From contig BCKC01000005.1 of NCBI GenBank assembly GCA_001600455.1, positions 1,426,001 to 1,490,000 on the forward strand: 64,000 bases of DNA. Direction: 5' to 3'. The stretch is from Endocalyx cinctus. Lineage: Eukaryota > Ascomycota > Sordariomycetes > Amphisphaeriales > Apiosporaceae. Shown here one piece after another: positions 21,252 through 34,918 of the stretch. The notes under the pieces are model-generated. The model did no database searches. It saw only the letters and a list, made by a program, of their open reading frames with translations, and was not told the DNA's origin. Made by a program: the position numbers and the translations under genes. Each line of letters opens with the position of its first letter. The first letter of the stretch is position 1.

Positions 21252-24200
21252 GGCTCAGAATTGAGTAGAACCTCACTATCTCACTCTGAGGAGATAAGGG
21301 GAAATTAGAAATAAGAGAGATATGTTCCGAAGATATGTCCCCTGTGAATCGTTACATCCTGGGTAGAGACATGATAAAGTGATAAGGGCGAGCCGTTTTT
21401 TATAACGGAACGACACAAACCTGGAGAAACCTTGCTTCCGCATTTGTTCGTACCTGTAGCCACCTGCGGCCGATGGGAACACAGCATTTGAGCTTCACAT
21501 GGCGTGCAAACTATCAATGGTACCAGTAACGAGAGTAGAAGACAGTAGTTTATTACGAAGTCATATACTAATCTGGTCTCTTGTATATTGGGCGGTATGA
21601 ACGTGATTGGATGCCCGATGCCGATCTTTCCTCTCTCACGAGGGTAAGGTGACTTGGACTAATCTGCCGATATTGCGCTTAAAACGAAAGCCAAGTAAAA
21701 CGAAGAAGAGAAATAGAAAAATAAAAAGGTAGTTAGAAGTAATTCGCGGGCTTGGGGCTAAATGATACGCAAGGCAGGTCGGTTGATTGGTTCCAGCGGC
21801 GAATGCGGAGCTGACTGTTAATTAATGTAAAATCCTGCTCAGCGCATTCTGCCGGAATTGAGTGCCAAACAACTATTTCCGGACATGAAAGATTATCATT
21901 CATGTGAGTGGCTACGATATTTACTAGGTAGCATTCTTAGCCAAACTGGACAAAACGGTATTTGCTGAGTGCGCTTCTCATAGGTGACTGCACGTCGATG
22001 TTTATGGACTTCGTCGAGAAAATATAGGTCACAATTTGTAAAAGCTCAACTAAGGAAACTAATATACCTAACAAAGATCACGACTCATGTGATTCCCCCG
22101 CTATAAATGAATGTCAGATGAATTAATCATGATGTTAGGATTGTGAGGTGATATATTCTCGCCGGCACTTTCGTAATGGTCGGTACTTCGGCAGAAAATG
22201 GCACAACTCTCAAACACCGGAAACATTCATGTTGGCCTCCCATATACCTGGTCTCGGATATGCGCTCTCAATTTAAGTCAATGTCTGGTAACTTGACAAG
22301 GGTTTCTCTCCTCTTTGACTGATTACTGGGCTGCATAGGTAATATGCATATATGTCTACAGTTCAGTGTAATTTACTTGGAATATATTTTACCACACTGC
22401 TCTTCTCGGGAGTTAAAACACTCAATAGAAATAAGAGTATTTAAGCGCTCCAGTCACTCGCACCGAAGTAATGAGAATTCATTTTTACCCGGTGGCCAAT
22501 ATAAGCCTATGCTCTTAGATACATATATTATGGCAGCACCACACGATGCAGTGTAAACTTTATTTGAACGTTCTAATCCCCTTTTATTGGCCGAAAGCTC
22601 TAACATAGCACTTATTGTTACCGCTCTATCTGAACTGGTTAGGAGTCTAACACGTTACTCATACTTCCATCCCAAGATATGTTATATATTAGTTGTTATT
22701 AGTATAACTGTTCATAGTTCAGCAAATATGTTAACATAAGCCCTCCACATCTTATTATTGAGTGGATTATGGAATGTGACTTATAACATAAATAAGGGGT
22801 TATAGGGGATAAAGGTACTGATTACAGAATACGGGTACACATTTGTGACTTGGTATATTCATAGCCCCTATATCTACGAGTTGAATGTTCATGGTACGTT
22901 TTGATAGGGAGGGCCAAAGTATAAGCACCTTAATCTCGATGCCGGCCGGGAAGAAGGTAAACGTATCATGGAACATGGGCCGTACAGATAACGTGTTTCC
23001 ATCCTTGAACGAAGTACGGGCTGCATAAACCAACAGCAACCCAAGCGGCCGCCGTTCCGTGCCCCCGCCCCCCAGTAGTCCTTTACTTAACTATACTACG
23101 AGATAAGACGATTAGCCCTGAAAAATAAGGATCAACAGAATTCAAGGATGTTCAACCAGCTTTAATACTCTATTTACACAACTACTACCTAGTTAGCAAG
23201 TAAGATGGAATTTTGCAACACGCCACCGAAGTCATCTACCAATATACAGCCCTAGGAGCACTCAGGGGAGTTCAGCTCATTGATTATCCGAACAACCCGA
23301 CCGCCGATATGAAAGTGTTATCACAGTCACATTTTGGAGATTCGAAAGGCCTAATTTTTGTATCTAGGTATGGTTAAGTAGTACGTATGTCAAATTTCTT
23401 AGTTGATGTTATGAGCGATTCTCGGTTACCACGGACTATCATGGCCGTTTATATTTAGTCTTGAGACTCCCGTCTTTCTATTAATCGCTCAAAATAGTTT
23501 CCACTCTTACTATTATAATCTAAAGTAGATATAATATATCCCTTTTCACACCATCAGCATCCTGATTGAGAGGAAGACTCAAACGGCGGAATCTAGGTAT
23601 CTATAACGACTATGTATACCCTGATAGGAAGTGAGGACCCCTGTGTAGTTTCAAACTTGACATGTATCTGTACCCAAAGAATGATTTAACTGTACGTTAT
23701 TAGTGTGACTTTGGCATCTCTAAGTAGTTCAACATGGCGAAGTATCTTACTTACTATCTAGAATCAGGTGGACAAGAGGTCAGCTTCTACGTATATCTAT
23801 GATCTTCGAAATAAATTACGGTTATAGAGTAATGTGAAATAGCAAATATATTTAATCTCCCTGGTTTCCACCCCCTACACTCGATCTTTTAATATTATAA
23901 TTATGCGATGCCTGCTGACTCGATACTTCACAACCCTCTCCCGACAGGATTATTCCCTATCGATGGTTTCTAATTACAGTATAAATAACAAATGTTTTCC
24001 TAGTCTTTATATACTAAATTGAGCCTTGGGGTTCTCGTGAGCGCTTCATAACTAGCAGAAGAACTTCCGTCATTATAACGTACTTACACATTTAAATATA
24101 GTGGGTATCGTTGCTAAAAAGTATACAATATTCGAGAAATATTATTAAGAATATATATATACACATGTATATATAATAAAATTTGATCACGTCGACTCTT

Positions 24201-25257
24201 ATCATCACTTTCTATGTGTATATTTAGAAGTTTATCAATAAAGCTAAGCATAAAGGAGTTAGTTACGCATGCTCTCCACGGAGTACTAGACGCCTGCATC
24301 CTTACGATGAGTACATCTTACCTTATCCCAGGATGATAAGTATACCTACCTATCACGCCGATATCACGCATTAGATAGATAAATCCCTGCTGCCTAAGAC
24401 GAACTCTTGAATCAGCTCGCGAACGGAAACATGGGAGCCAAGCGATCATGACGAGTCATGATAAGCAAGATCTCACCACGCGTTTTCTGCGGCCTGCTTA
24501 CAGCTATTTTCATGCTACGGCTGGTTGGGCTGTGTAGCGGCGGGGTATGCATTAATGCTTGTTGCGCGTGTATCCCTGATCCAATTCAATGAATATTCTA
24601 CGAAGACGCGAAATTCGGTTGGCGACCTCCCATGCCGCTTGTCTGGTACCGGTTATACCCCTAGCCAAAGCTTCTTCGTCCTCCAGGGCAGACGGCGAAG
24701 AGAACGTGACGGGATGGAAACAATTGAAGGACGAAAAAAATTATACGGGTAACAATTCATTATGTCACTGGTAGCTAATATGTCTGATGTTGAAAGTGAA
24801 GTACTATCGCTATTTATCCATGGTATATACCTGTTGTGTATGATCTTGCGGGCATGTATAATATATCCTCATCACAAAATATTCAACGGAAATATATCAA
24901 ACTCCCTTTTCTAACCCATCTCATTAAGTTATTAAAAAATTGCTCAATTGACGAGCGCAAGAAAAGGGGAAAAGGTTGGTATGTTTGTTAAATACCGAGC
25001 CAAGCTCTCTTCTATAACTCCCTATAAAACCATGCACGCTTCGCTTCGTTCAAACATAAATCAAGAGGGGGAAGACCTCTCTATATAAAGGTTTAGAAAA
25101 GCCGTCTTCCCTTTTGGAGGACATAAATAAAGAACTCCGGATGAAAAATGCTTATGTAGCTGTCTGCATCGCAGCAGCTTGTGTTCTCTTCAATAATCGA
25201 CTACGGTTATTTCGCCCAGCGAAAATTGAAACCGCTTGAAGAAGTTGTAGTAAAAGC
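21252..25257. other. 4-kb gene-poor stretch
   Basis: No supportable gene. Two spots are less random than the rest. At 22800-23039 the minus strand has a 79-aa open frame with an alternative start. At about 24480-24760 the DNA is more GC-rich than its surroundings and carries several overlapping short frames. Both may be remnants of decayed genes, but I could not connect them to a family. The rest is AT-rich with occasional GC-rich spots such as 23041-23080. Confidence 0.45.
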
Positions 25258-27419
25258 TTATATTATAGTTCGAACAACTAGTGGCATGAGCGTGTTCATG
25301 GAGCCCCTGCTCTGGTCCAGCATTATGGCGTTCATCTCGTGGTGCTCTAGCAGCTTAAGGTACTCGGTGCCCAGCCGCCACCTGGAGCTAACGCGAGCGA
25401 GGCACTTCTTCATCGTTTCGGGGACGCTCTCGGCCGCTCCCGTGTCGGGTATGACGCCCTTCCAGACTCCCGAAAAGGTGGTCGTCGCTGTGTAGACGGC
25501 GTCGAGGACGAAAGGGGGTATCTTGGCCAGGTCGTCGTCCATGACGACCGAGGCGCTGAGGTCCGCCGCCACGTCGCGTATCCGCGAAGTAGCTGTCTTC
25601 ATGTGCGCTATCACCTTCATGTGCGAATTAAACTCTTGTTCCGGGACCGTGCCCCCTCTTCCTTGATGATGTGTTTGATGGCCGCTGCTACTGCCCTGTA
25701 TCCCGTCTACCTCATCCTCCGACGCGTCGACTAGACATGACGAATATATGGTGAGCGATCTGACTACGACGGCCAGACATAAGCAACGTATGGCGGTGAG
25801 GACGAAGTACGCTCGTGGTTGGGTCGCTAGATCCGCTTGTGTACAGGTGTGCAGGTTGTAGGCGCTCTCCATGACCGCTGTGAGGTCCGCAGGGTCCAAC
25901 CGATCCCGGTTGCTCTTGCGTGTCTCCACTCTCTGACAATACCTCATCATCTTTCCCACTAACAGAGAAGACTGGCAGAGACGGGCGAATGGAGCTTGCG
26001 TCTCGGTCGTTGACGTGGTGATTGTACGTTGGCAAGCGAAGGAGCTGTCGCCAGTTTCCCAAGCCTTATCGTCTACTGGAAGAAATTCGTTCGGTGATGG
26101 CTCGGCACATAAAGTTCGCTTTTGGGACCCTACCGCTACCATTTTGTCGACGACGTAAACAGCCCACCACGTCCTCTGTCGTTCCTCCACCTCTACCCAT
26201 GATGCCTGTAATATCCGGTCAGCGGGGTCTGCCTAGAAAGTTATCGCAAATTCATCTCCATGGGAGTTTCGCATGGGGTAATTTTGATCACTCACGCAAG
26301 GGCCTAATATGGCACTGCTGTCCTTATACGAAGGTAAGCCGAGGAAGTCCGAATATCGCACACATTGCCCAACCGTCATCCAAGTGGCCGGGTAGATACT
26401 GTGAGCGTATTCGTAAATGGCCACCAGAATCAAAGCTTGCAAGTACTGCAGTGAAGCTACGCCAGCACTTTCTAGCTGGAACAAAAATCTTTTTACCGCG
26501 TTATAGAGGAAGTTATCATGCGCGTAATAGTTTTCCGGTGGCTGCGAGGCCAATAATTTCATAGACATATATAAAACTGCAACGTCCGGCGCGCCGTCCC
26601 ATACCGGATACTCCGAATTGAATCGTTTCGGCGACACGATTGGCATCCATGGATGGATATCGGTGAAGTAATCTATAAAAGTATGGTGGAGTGATTCGGC
26701 ATCGCTTATCGCAGTTAATATTTCCTACAAGTTATTGTCAGCAAAATTTACACCTTTATTGAACCGAATCTTTTTCTTATTGGATGGAAGACAACCCGCA
26801 TGAAAGGAGTTTTGACACTTCAATTTGATGTCGTATACCAGGCTGCTGGAGTGACATAAATAAACCATTAACCAGGGATAAGGGTGGAGATCTTACTGGA
26901 GGCAAATCGATTTGCGGTCTGGGAATCATCATGGCGGAAAATTTGAACAGAGACCCATCCAGGAACACTGTAGGGTCAAACATACTTGAGTTGTTTTGCC
27001 ATAATATTTCTTGAGATGGTAGCTGCGGCGTTCGGGATCGCGATAGCGAAGTTTGATGTAGATTGAGACCCAAGGTAGAGCCGGGCCCAGGAGCAGAACT
27101 ATTTAACCTCGCCTCAAGATCTTTCAATTTTCGCTGTAAGATCTCAAAATCTTCGTTGGTTGGCGTGCGCTGGACCTCCGAGTAGTCGCATACACGTGCC
27201 ATTCTGCTGCATAGGCTGCACGAAGGCAAAGCTTTGTCACATTTCCGTTTCTAGTAATTTCAATTAGCCCGAATAGATAGGGCGGACGAGGCTACCCGAA
27301 GCGTTGGAACCAACCTGTTTCCTGCATGAGTAACATGCTTGATTTGCTTTCGTAACACTAACGGCCGTGATCCCGCCCATTGCGGCGGTATCGTGCGGGT
27401 AAAGTACCATATGTTTCAT
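25258..27419 (-). CDS. Zn2Cys6 fungal transcription factor, about 620 aa
   Basis: Exons in transcription order are 27419-27315, 27250-26897, 26724-26296 and 26232-25258, joined in phase 0 throughout. The zinc cluster is split by intron 1: CYSCRKQ in exon 1 and KRKCDK, then CSLCSRMARVC, in exon 2. Together they give the canonical C-x2-C-x6-C-x5-C-x2-C-x6-C pattern at about residues 30-57. A coiled-coil dimerisation stretch follows (FEILQRKLKDLEARL). From about residue 155 the protein has the fungal-specific regulator domain (HHTFIDYFTDIHPWMPIV, then EERQRTWWAVYVVDKMV). The donor of intron 1 (GTTGGT) is unusual; the others are GTAAGA and GTGAGT. The gene is isolated, with about 4 kb of near-empty DNA upstream of its 3' end and 3.5 kb beyond its start, so no target can be read from context. 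Confidence 0.88.
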
Positions 27420-29085
27420 CGTGAATAATTAAACGATTCAAGATTGCTCGTATCTTCTTTTCTTCTCTTCTTTTATGGTGACGTCTGACAATGTATGTTT
27501 AATATAGGAAATATATTAAGTCGCATCTAAGTCCCGAGACACCTCGTTGAGATGGGCGTCGAGCAGGAGATATAAGACCGATTCCCAGAGCTGGTCATTC
27601 ACTCGGGATCTTTGAAATATAATGGGGCAGTAAAAGTATTTTGGATTAAACAATTATAGATAAGTAGCGAAGCTTCCTCTTGGTACTGCCACAGTAGCAT
27701 TCAAGATCGACGGGAAGAGCTTGAGTAGTTTTCTTAGTCAGTTATCATTTGGGTTAGCTTACCGCATCATTGAGATGTGGAGGTATAAATGTAGCAGCTA
27801 GAATGGCGGTCTTGGTGAAATCTACGATGAAGATTGGACGGTATCGTGCTGCCTGGTATCTACCAATGACCTGGTATTTCCTGACGCCGTCACTATTTTC
27901 GGGTTAGCAAGAACCGCACCGATTGCAACGTAGTGTAGGTAATGAGCAAGGTTAGGTAATTAAGAAAACGAGTGGAGTAGGGTACGTGAGACGGAACAAG
28001 AATAGTAATATGGTCTTTCGTCACGACAAGATGCTGTGTCAGAATTCTAGGTGAGATCTTTAGTTAGGGGGTTTAGTTGTTCGACAGCCAAATTGTTAAC
28101 AGCATTAATAATACGCGGACTATGCGGCCGCCTGACCGGGGTAAGTCGCGTTTAATACCTTAAACCCAGCCCGTCTGCTTCCGCGGGGATCGAGGGGGGG
28201 GAGAGGGAGGTGTTGTAGTATATTATATGGCAACCCTAGTAGTTAAGTACCCATGACAATGACACTGACATGACCCCTATTATTCCAACTTATCTGAGCA
28301 TTCATCGAGACGGCTGGTTCTTTCCTGGCCCAATTGTAACAAAGATGATGGTATTTCGGATTTATTCATGTAAGCAAGACCAATGGGAACTACTGGTGCC
28401 AAGCAAATTCTATCCTATCGAAAGGTGATAGCATGCTCGGTTTGCCTACTCAAGTTGGTATAGAGTTACCATAGCCGAGCTTGGCGACATCGTCTTAATA
28501 TGCTTTGGAATGGTATACTCTGCTATGTTGTACGGACGAATGTTAAGATTTCCACCGACGTTCGGCTGGGGATAGTGTAGCAATAACTTACAGCACATTG
28601 GGTTTCTGTATAATAACAAGTAAATCTCGCAAAACGACCAAATTATGGCCATGGCGTCTTGGCGGTCAGCAAAGTACATAAAAGAGTGGATTTATCTACA
28701 TAGTGAGTTAGTCTGTTTGTATGGATCTTGGGAGTTTGTTCAGTGTCCCCTGGCCTCCCTACTGTGCCGCGGATGAACTCGACGGGACAGCCCTACGAGA
28801 GACCCGCCGCCAAGGTAAAACATACACATGTATACATATACAAGACAGATAAACACGAGATATAGTAGGTATATATCCAAGATGGGTATTATGTAGCATA
28901 CTTCGAATATGACGCTATGATTTCCTTTTTCGTTGCGGCTGCTGTCCGTGACCAACACGTGGGTAGCAGGTATTATGAAGGATTGAAGCTTTATACGTAG
29001 GTCGTTATACGTAGTAGTCGTCTGGATACATTTATAGAGCTTTGACTAGGTATATTTGAAATGCGAGCGCCGTAATCGCTAGTTT

Positions 29086-29104
29086 CCCCCCCCCCCCCCC
29101 CCCC
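29086..29104. repeat. homopolymer of 19 C
   Basis: An uninterrupted run of nineteen C residues on the plus strand. Long G/C homopolymers are rare in AT-rich fungal intergenic DNA, and the length should be treated as uncertain. Confidence 0.9.
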
Positions 29105-29913
29105 TTTCTTGTTTTATCTTTTTAGATTTTATATTTATGACTTCGTATTCGTAAGTGCTGGATCTTAATTGAACTGGACTAGTTAGCCCACTCGATGCTG
29201 AGTGCTGACTTTCAGAGAATGATAGGTTCATTATCGAGGTGAGGAACTTCTTGGGAAATGAGTGACGACGGAGTAGCCCGTAGTGTACAGGATCAGATGA
29301 TGTACATACATAACCCCTTGTTTTATTTGTCCTCTTTCTACCGAGATGACTACATACCACGTAAGGTTGTATACTAGGGATATGGTTGTATGGGGTGGTC
29401 GAGTTTACCATTAATCATTCAACAAGTCCCGCGATTATACTCTACTATGGACGATTACTTAGTCGTGAAGGACGCTATTAATCACTGTACATACTTAAGT
29501 ACTTACCTAATAGTGATGTCGAATATTTACACCACCTACAACACGTACACTAAAGTACCGGGAACTTGGTTTATTTAGTACGTTATATTCACTACCTAGG
29601 TACACGGATATATCGGAATTACTCAATGCCTATACCTTCTAACTACCTATCCATATCATACAAATATGTGAACGATGGAATCTATGTAGGTACTTTGGTA
29701 TATACATATCTCTCGCCATATTTCCATATTCCCAACATATACACTTAGAGTATCAGAGCGTTGGTACTCCTTATGATAACTGTATCCCAAATAACAGAGA
29801 GTTACAATAAAATTACTGAGTTGCCAGGTTGGTTAATCTCTTGCCAAGATCGTGTTGTTCCCAGCTCTAATATGTCGCTTATAGTATTTATGCATATGCT
29901 AAAGTCCCGTACT

Positions 29914-29962
29914 TACACAGTACACAGTACACAGTACACAGTACACAGTACACAGTACACAG
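29914..29962. repeat. 7-bp tandem repeat, seven copies of TACACAG
   Basis: Seven perfect copies of the unit TACACAG in a row, ending in TAAGTAG. It lies in non-coding DNA. No variant copies are seen, which suggests recent expansion. Confidence 0.95.
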
Positions 29963-30891
29963 TAAGTAGCATCAAACAGTTGAAGGGGTGAACCATGGAT
30001 AAACTTCGCAGTTATTCTATAACTTATTCCTTATACATTACATCCTAGTTAGTATAGTGTAAAATTCCCGATCAAAAGCCCCAAGGAAAAGGCGGAATAA
30101 ACAAATTGGGACTGACACGTGGGGAAACCTGGCGGACGGCAAGCCATGCAGAAGTCCATACGCTACGTTAGTGTACGACCCTGTCTTGTCTGCCTGTCTG
30201 ACTATGCCGGTGCTGCTGTATGTAGTACCTATATAATATACCTAGGTAGTATAATAGTGTACTACTATACCTACCTAGGTAGGTACCTATATACCTAAAT
30301 ACTTCAATATGCAGTAATCAACACAGTATTAGTATAATTAGTATACTCATATAGCGTAGTATAATACACTACATGCACCTAAACTTACCCCTAACATGCC
30401 TAGCCTAGCATGCCTAGTCACGCCGGTAAGAATCACACTGTTCGACTGTTACCTTAATCCAGCGCTTATCGTACAAGGACCCAATCAAAGTGTACTCCGC
30501 CTTGATGACATTGCGTATCAAGTTTTTTCTTTCGTCCACTTCTTTTCCCACCTTTTGAAACCAAACCCCATCAATTTACAGATTTCTCTCCTCGTCTGGG
30601 TACTGTACCCATCACCCCCTTCCTGCATCTTGATGACATATCTCATCATTTTTATCGAGTCTTTTTGAATTCTCAGTTAGTATATCTCAAACTCAGCCCT
30701 AGCATCTTCGGAAGCAGGCTGTGTTTACCGTCAGCCACGAGTGGCCCCTTACCCTATTACGTTGCAATTGATGACTTGATGACTCCTCAGACCAACCTTG
30801 GCATATTACGTTTGATATCACGTTTCATTCCTCTGGCTTTCTTTGTATTGAGCCCTATTTTAATTTTCTTTTTTCTTTTCAACCCGTCTCC

Positions 30892-33657
30892 ATGCCTAGT
30901 TCTAGCCGCCGACATCGAACGGGTGAAAGAACGAGTGAAAGAACGAGTGAAAGAACGAGTGATAGAACGGGTGACAGAACTGGCGACAGCTGGTCCATCC
31001 GGGCACGAAGGTTGCGTGGCCAACCTCCAGCCCCCGCCGCTTCTAGAACTCCGTCGGCCCGCTCTTCTGGCGTGCATAATGAAGGTGCACCACCTCAATC
31101 CCATCCATATGGATATGGGGCTCAATCCTTGAGGTCCGCTTCTTCTAGGTTCTCCTTGAACGAGCAGTTTGCTACTACGCGTCGTGAAATTGAATTTGGC
31201 TTCGACGATTCTTCTTCCATCCTCGAAAGAAGTACCATAGCGTCGCAACCCGTGGATCTAGACGCTGAACCGAACGATTTTTACGATGACGTATCTGCCC
31301 TTTTCGCTCTAGCCCCGGCTACTAGCTATTACGAGCTCTTATGCGTACCCAGAAACCCATCAGCTCAGAACATTCGCCGAGCCTATTTCAGACTTTTTAC
31401 TTTACTGCATCCTGATATCCAGCCGGCTCACCTTCGCCATATCGCCGAATCCTATTTTTCTGCCGTACAGGATGCCTTTGAGACCTTGATGGATCCTTGT
31501 CGGCGTCTCAAGTATGATCTAGATATGCAAGATGATGACTCCCCTTACCTTAGCCCCACTGATGACAACCAACAATATCTTAATTACTTAAGATGGCATA
31601 CTGAGCATCTAAAACGTCAATTGATGTATACTGGGAAAAAAGATGACTATGGGGTCTGGGAGTTTGGTGCTAGGTTTGACGTTCGGCCCATGTTCCACCC
31701 CACGAGATATGCTAGAGGTGGTGGGTACGATAATTCCCCTAGGCCGGTCGACTTCGGAATGAATCATCAGTTATCATTCGATCTCCCAAGAACCGACGCT
31801 CAGCTGCGATCAACCAAGTTGATCATCCAAAAGTTATTTGGTACCCTTGACAAAGAGAACTTGGCTTCGCAACGCTTGAGTGGTCGTCTTCATGGCACCA
31901 CACTGACGATCAGGACATCCGTTTATGGATATCTCCAGAATTTCATGCAGTTACCTTTCGCGGTGCTGTTAGACCACTACCAGCCAAGTTTCCCCGCTGC
32001 CCTGACACATGATCGAGCCATTCAGTTAAACGAAGGCAATCTGCGACCTTTGGTCACCATTAACTTGCAACATAATTTGAATCAGCCTGAAAATTCCAGA
32101 GAGCTCTCTCCTGAGAACTTCTTTTTTGAAAATAGATATACGAACCAGCATGATCGTATATCCGTAGAACTAGAGTCGGACATCTTCCCTGAACCGTCAG
32201 CTGGTCTAAGGTTAACGCGACCTATTCTTATACCGCGTGATAAACATAACAGTTTATTACAATTTTCTGCAAAGTCATCTCTCTGGGGGCGGGGCATTCC
32301 TAGGATATGGTTCAACTGTAAGTGATAAACTTCCAGGAATCCCACTTTTTTGTCTTGTTCTCGAACAGATTGGGAGTAAAATGTACCAATTGAATGGGGT
32401 GCTCCTTACTAAATATACTGACTGGATTGAACTGGAATTATAGTACAAAGGCCCACGGCCGGAGGGACACTGTTCTGTGGGATCGACAGTGGAGATTGGC
32501 GCGGAAAAGAAGACGAGACATACCGCTATTTCTCCGATTTCTCCAAAGTCAATCTTCGATTTCTTATCTTGGACCTCCCATTCCATCGTCCTCCAAAATT
32601 AGAGCTGTCATACAAGGTAGGTGGTATTTCTCATCGCTCTGGTGATCGTTTCTTGGGAGATCGTCCCACCCCTCTGCGCCACGATCTGGTTGAGACCGAT
32701 CTGGCGTTAGATGGCAACGATGGGCCCAGTTCCTGGGTTCTCGCGACCACCGCGGAACTTGGTTACCAATCCGCCTCTTTGACCTATGGACGCGACGTGG
32801 ACTTCTGTATACCAGCAACTCGACAACAAGCTCTTGTAAAGCCTGCAGGGGCTCCTGGCTCTATCGGCCGCAAGACCCGCCTCGAAGCTGAGTTTTCGTC
32901 TAGTTCTTTTTGGGCCTGCTACGTAGCGTTTCGGTGCCTGAGGCGTTTTGGCCGCTTTTCCAAGCTTGGGTTTGAGGTAGGCATCAGCACCGCATCGCTA
33001 CACCTCTCCCTGTACTGGTCGCGCCTTGGCCACCGAGTCAACCTACCCCTCATCATAGCCACCAGGTCTCACCTCAACACCGGCACCCTCTTTTGGACGA
33101 CAGTCGTTCCCTTCGTCGCCGTCGCCGCGTGGGATTGTGCGGGCCGTTACCTGCGCCGCCAGCGGTTAGACGGCAAGAAGAAAAGCAGCGAGAAGGCAAA
33201 AATGGACGTGCAGGAGCGCAAGCGCGCCGAAGCCGACAGGTTGATCACGCTCATGACGTCCGGGGTCCAGAACCGACAGCGTGCCCTGCAAGCGAATAAG
33301 GGACTCGTCATCCTCAGCGCCAAATACGGCGTCAAGGCCACGGCTTCCGGAGGAGGTAACGCCAATAACAGCCTGGTGGTAAACGCCTGGGGCGCTGCCG
33401 AAGTGGCCGACGTTACCGTGGCTGTGGCCGCTCTCGTCGACTCCGACTCGGACGGCGGCGAGGGCCGGCTGGTCATGCCTCGCGGCGTACGCAAGTCCAA
33501 CATTCCGGGCTTCTGGGACCCGGCCCCAGATGAAGAGAAAGTCCTCCACGTGAGATATTCGTTCCGAGGGAGGGAGGCCATCGCGGAGGTCTGCGGAGAT
33601 ATGGAAGATTTTGTCTTACCTCCTCCTATGTCTCCCCCTCCTCTTCCGATGGCTTAG
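30892..33657 (+). CDS. DNAJC11-like J-domain protein, 879 aa
   Basis: A Hsp40-type co-chaperone. Exon 1 is 30892-32317 and exon 2 is 32444-33657; the 126-bp intron (GTAAGT donor, TTATAG acceptor) joins the frames in phase 1. The N-terminal 140 residues are disordered and begin with the Arg-Thr repeat. The J domain spans about residues 145-210 (SYYELLCVPRNPSAQNIRRA) with the Hsp70-activating His-Pro-Asp at 173-175. A long middle region with beta-rich character follows. The C-terminal domain (from about RLITLMTSGVQNRQRALQAN to CGDMEDF) matches the DUF3395 end of DNAJC11 proteins, which in animals associate with mitochondrial MICOS/SAM membrane contacts. A mitochondrial outer- or inner-membrane role is therefore likely, by inference. 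GC rises sharply near 33.0 kb, within exon 2. It is convergent with CAC2. Confidence 0.88.
30917..30988 (+). repeat. 12-bp tandem repeat in the 5' coding part of the J-protein gene
   Basis: Six imperfect copies of a 12-base unit of type GAACGAGTGAAA. In the J-protein frame they encode a four-residue repeat of Glu/Asp-Arg-Thr-Gly/Ser. Because the unit length is a multiple of three, copy-number changes would not break the frame. Confidence 0.9.
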
Positions 33658-34918
33658 GGATGAAACTATCAAGTAGATTCCGATGAAAGGGCGGGTAAGA
33701 AGAAAAAAAAAAGAAAAAAGAAAGCGGGCTGATAGGCCCCTGGATGGCCGGGCCTATCAATACGATATTTTATATATCCACGTATTTATATCAGATCTTG
33801 AGGACCTGAAAGATCTGTGGGTTTTGGTACTTCTCTACTCTGACGATGACGTATTATATGACTGGATGATTAAAATATGAGTCCTTGATTTAAAGCACAT
33901 ATAGCAAAATGGTTTATGCGGATTGTACGTAACATACATTTAGACATATATACCAGAAAACATTGCTTATTTACTTTAATTATTTATCTTATTGCTACTG
34001 TATTGCTATTTGAAATTGATCACATATATATATGATTTTATTTGATTTGGCACAGCTGTTGAAATAGGATAATGTGATTTATTGGGTTTTATTATACACA
34101 AACTGAAGCCACGCCCGAGGATTCGAGAAGTAAACATAGTACTCATGAATTCTTGCGACCTAGAGGGAAACGATATTGCCTACTATTTTATGGTATAAAA
34201 CATATCCCTCTGGCTCGATTATTTTAGTATTATTAGAAACATTTAATCATCATCATTTCCGTTCAGCTTAGTAGGGTCAAGGCAGGAGGCAGTTGTAAGG
34301 ATGTGTAATCCAGGTCAGATTAGGGAGTTAGATAGCACGGGCGAAGAAGCCGAATTTACCTACGAGTACTAGATTGCCGGCGGTGCTGTCGTGATTGGCC
34401 TGCCAATCTCAAGAGTAAGCTGATAAACAAGAATACCTACCGAACTCTCGACAAATAGAAATTACGGCACTTTTTTTTTTTTTATATTTTGTGCCGTTCA
34501 ATGTGCGAAAGAAATCCATTAGTAGAAAACTTTATCAATTTAATTATCTTTTTTTTTTTTTTCTTTTTTCCCCTCCTATCCCGTGAATTATGAATTTCTC
34601 CCATCAGAACCGTCTCGTAATAGCACAACTCCGACGCCAGATATGATGCTGTATCCCATCCCTCAGATATCGCTATTACAACATAAAGAAAAGCAAAGAA
34701 AATCATGTACACAATACAAACGATTTTCACCTACATGCACGCCTTTTAATTCATGTTCCTTAAACTCCACGGCCCGTTTCTTCGCATCTTCCTCGTATTT
34801 TCACAGGCATCGCCACAGCATCCGATCATAGACCAGATAGCCACATGATGACAAATCCACGAGTCTGCTAATCTCATTTCATATTCTGTCTTGCTGGGAA
34901 ATGGGTCCAGCAAGTACT
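33658..34918. other. convergent intergenic gap, AT-rich
   Basis: Separates the J-protein and CAC2 genes, which end towards each other. It includes poly-T tracts (around 34471 and 34549). No coding or RNA gene was recognised. Confidence 0.5.

Larger units (their letters stand above)
27420..30891. other. gene-poor stretch with possible relic coding sequence and microsatellites
   Basis: No intact gene is supported. On the minus strand, 27516-27970 holds several short protein-like frames and a GTAAGC donor that cannot be joined into one frame. Other contents are a C19 run (29086-29104), a 7-bp tandem array (29914-29962) and a cluster of CCTAGGTA-type palindromes (30239-30290). The last 0.5 kb is presumably the promoter of the J-domain gene. 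Confidence 0.5.

Noticed and set aside
22800..23039. 79-codon minus-strand frame in a gene-poor region
   Set aside because: No ATG-supported gene model, no splice extension and no recognised similarity; kept only as a possible relic.
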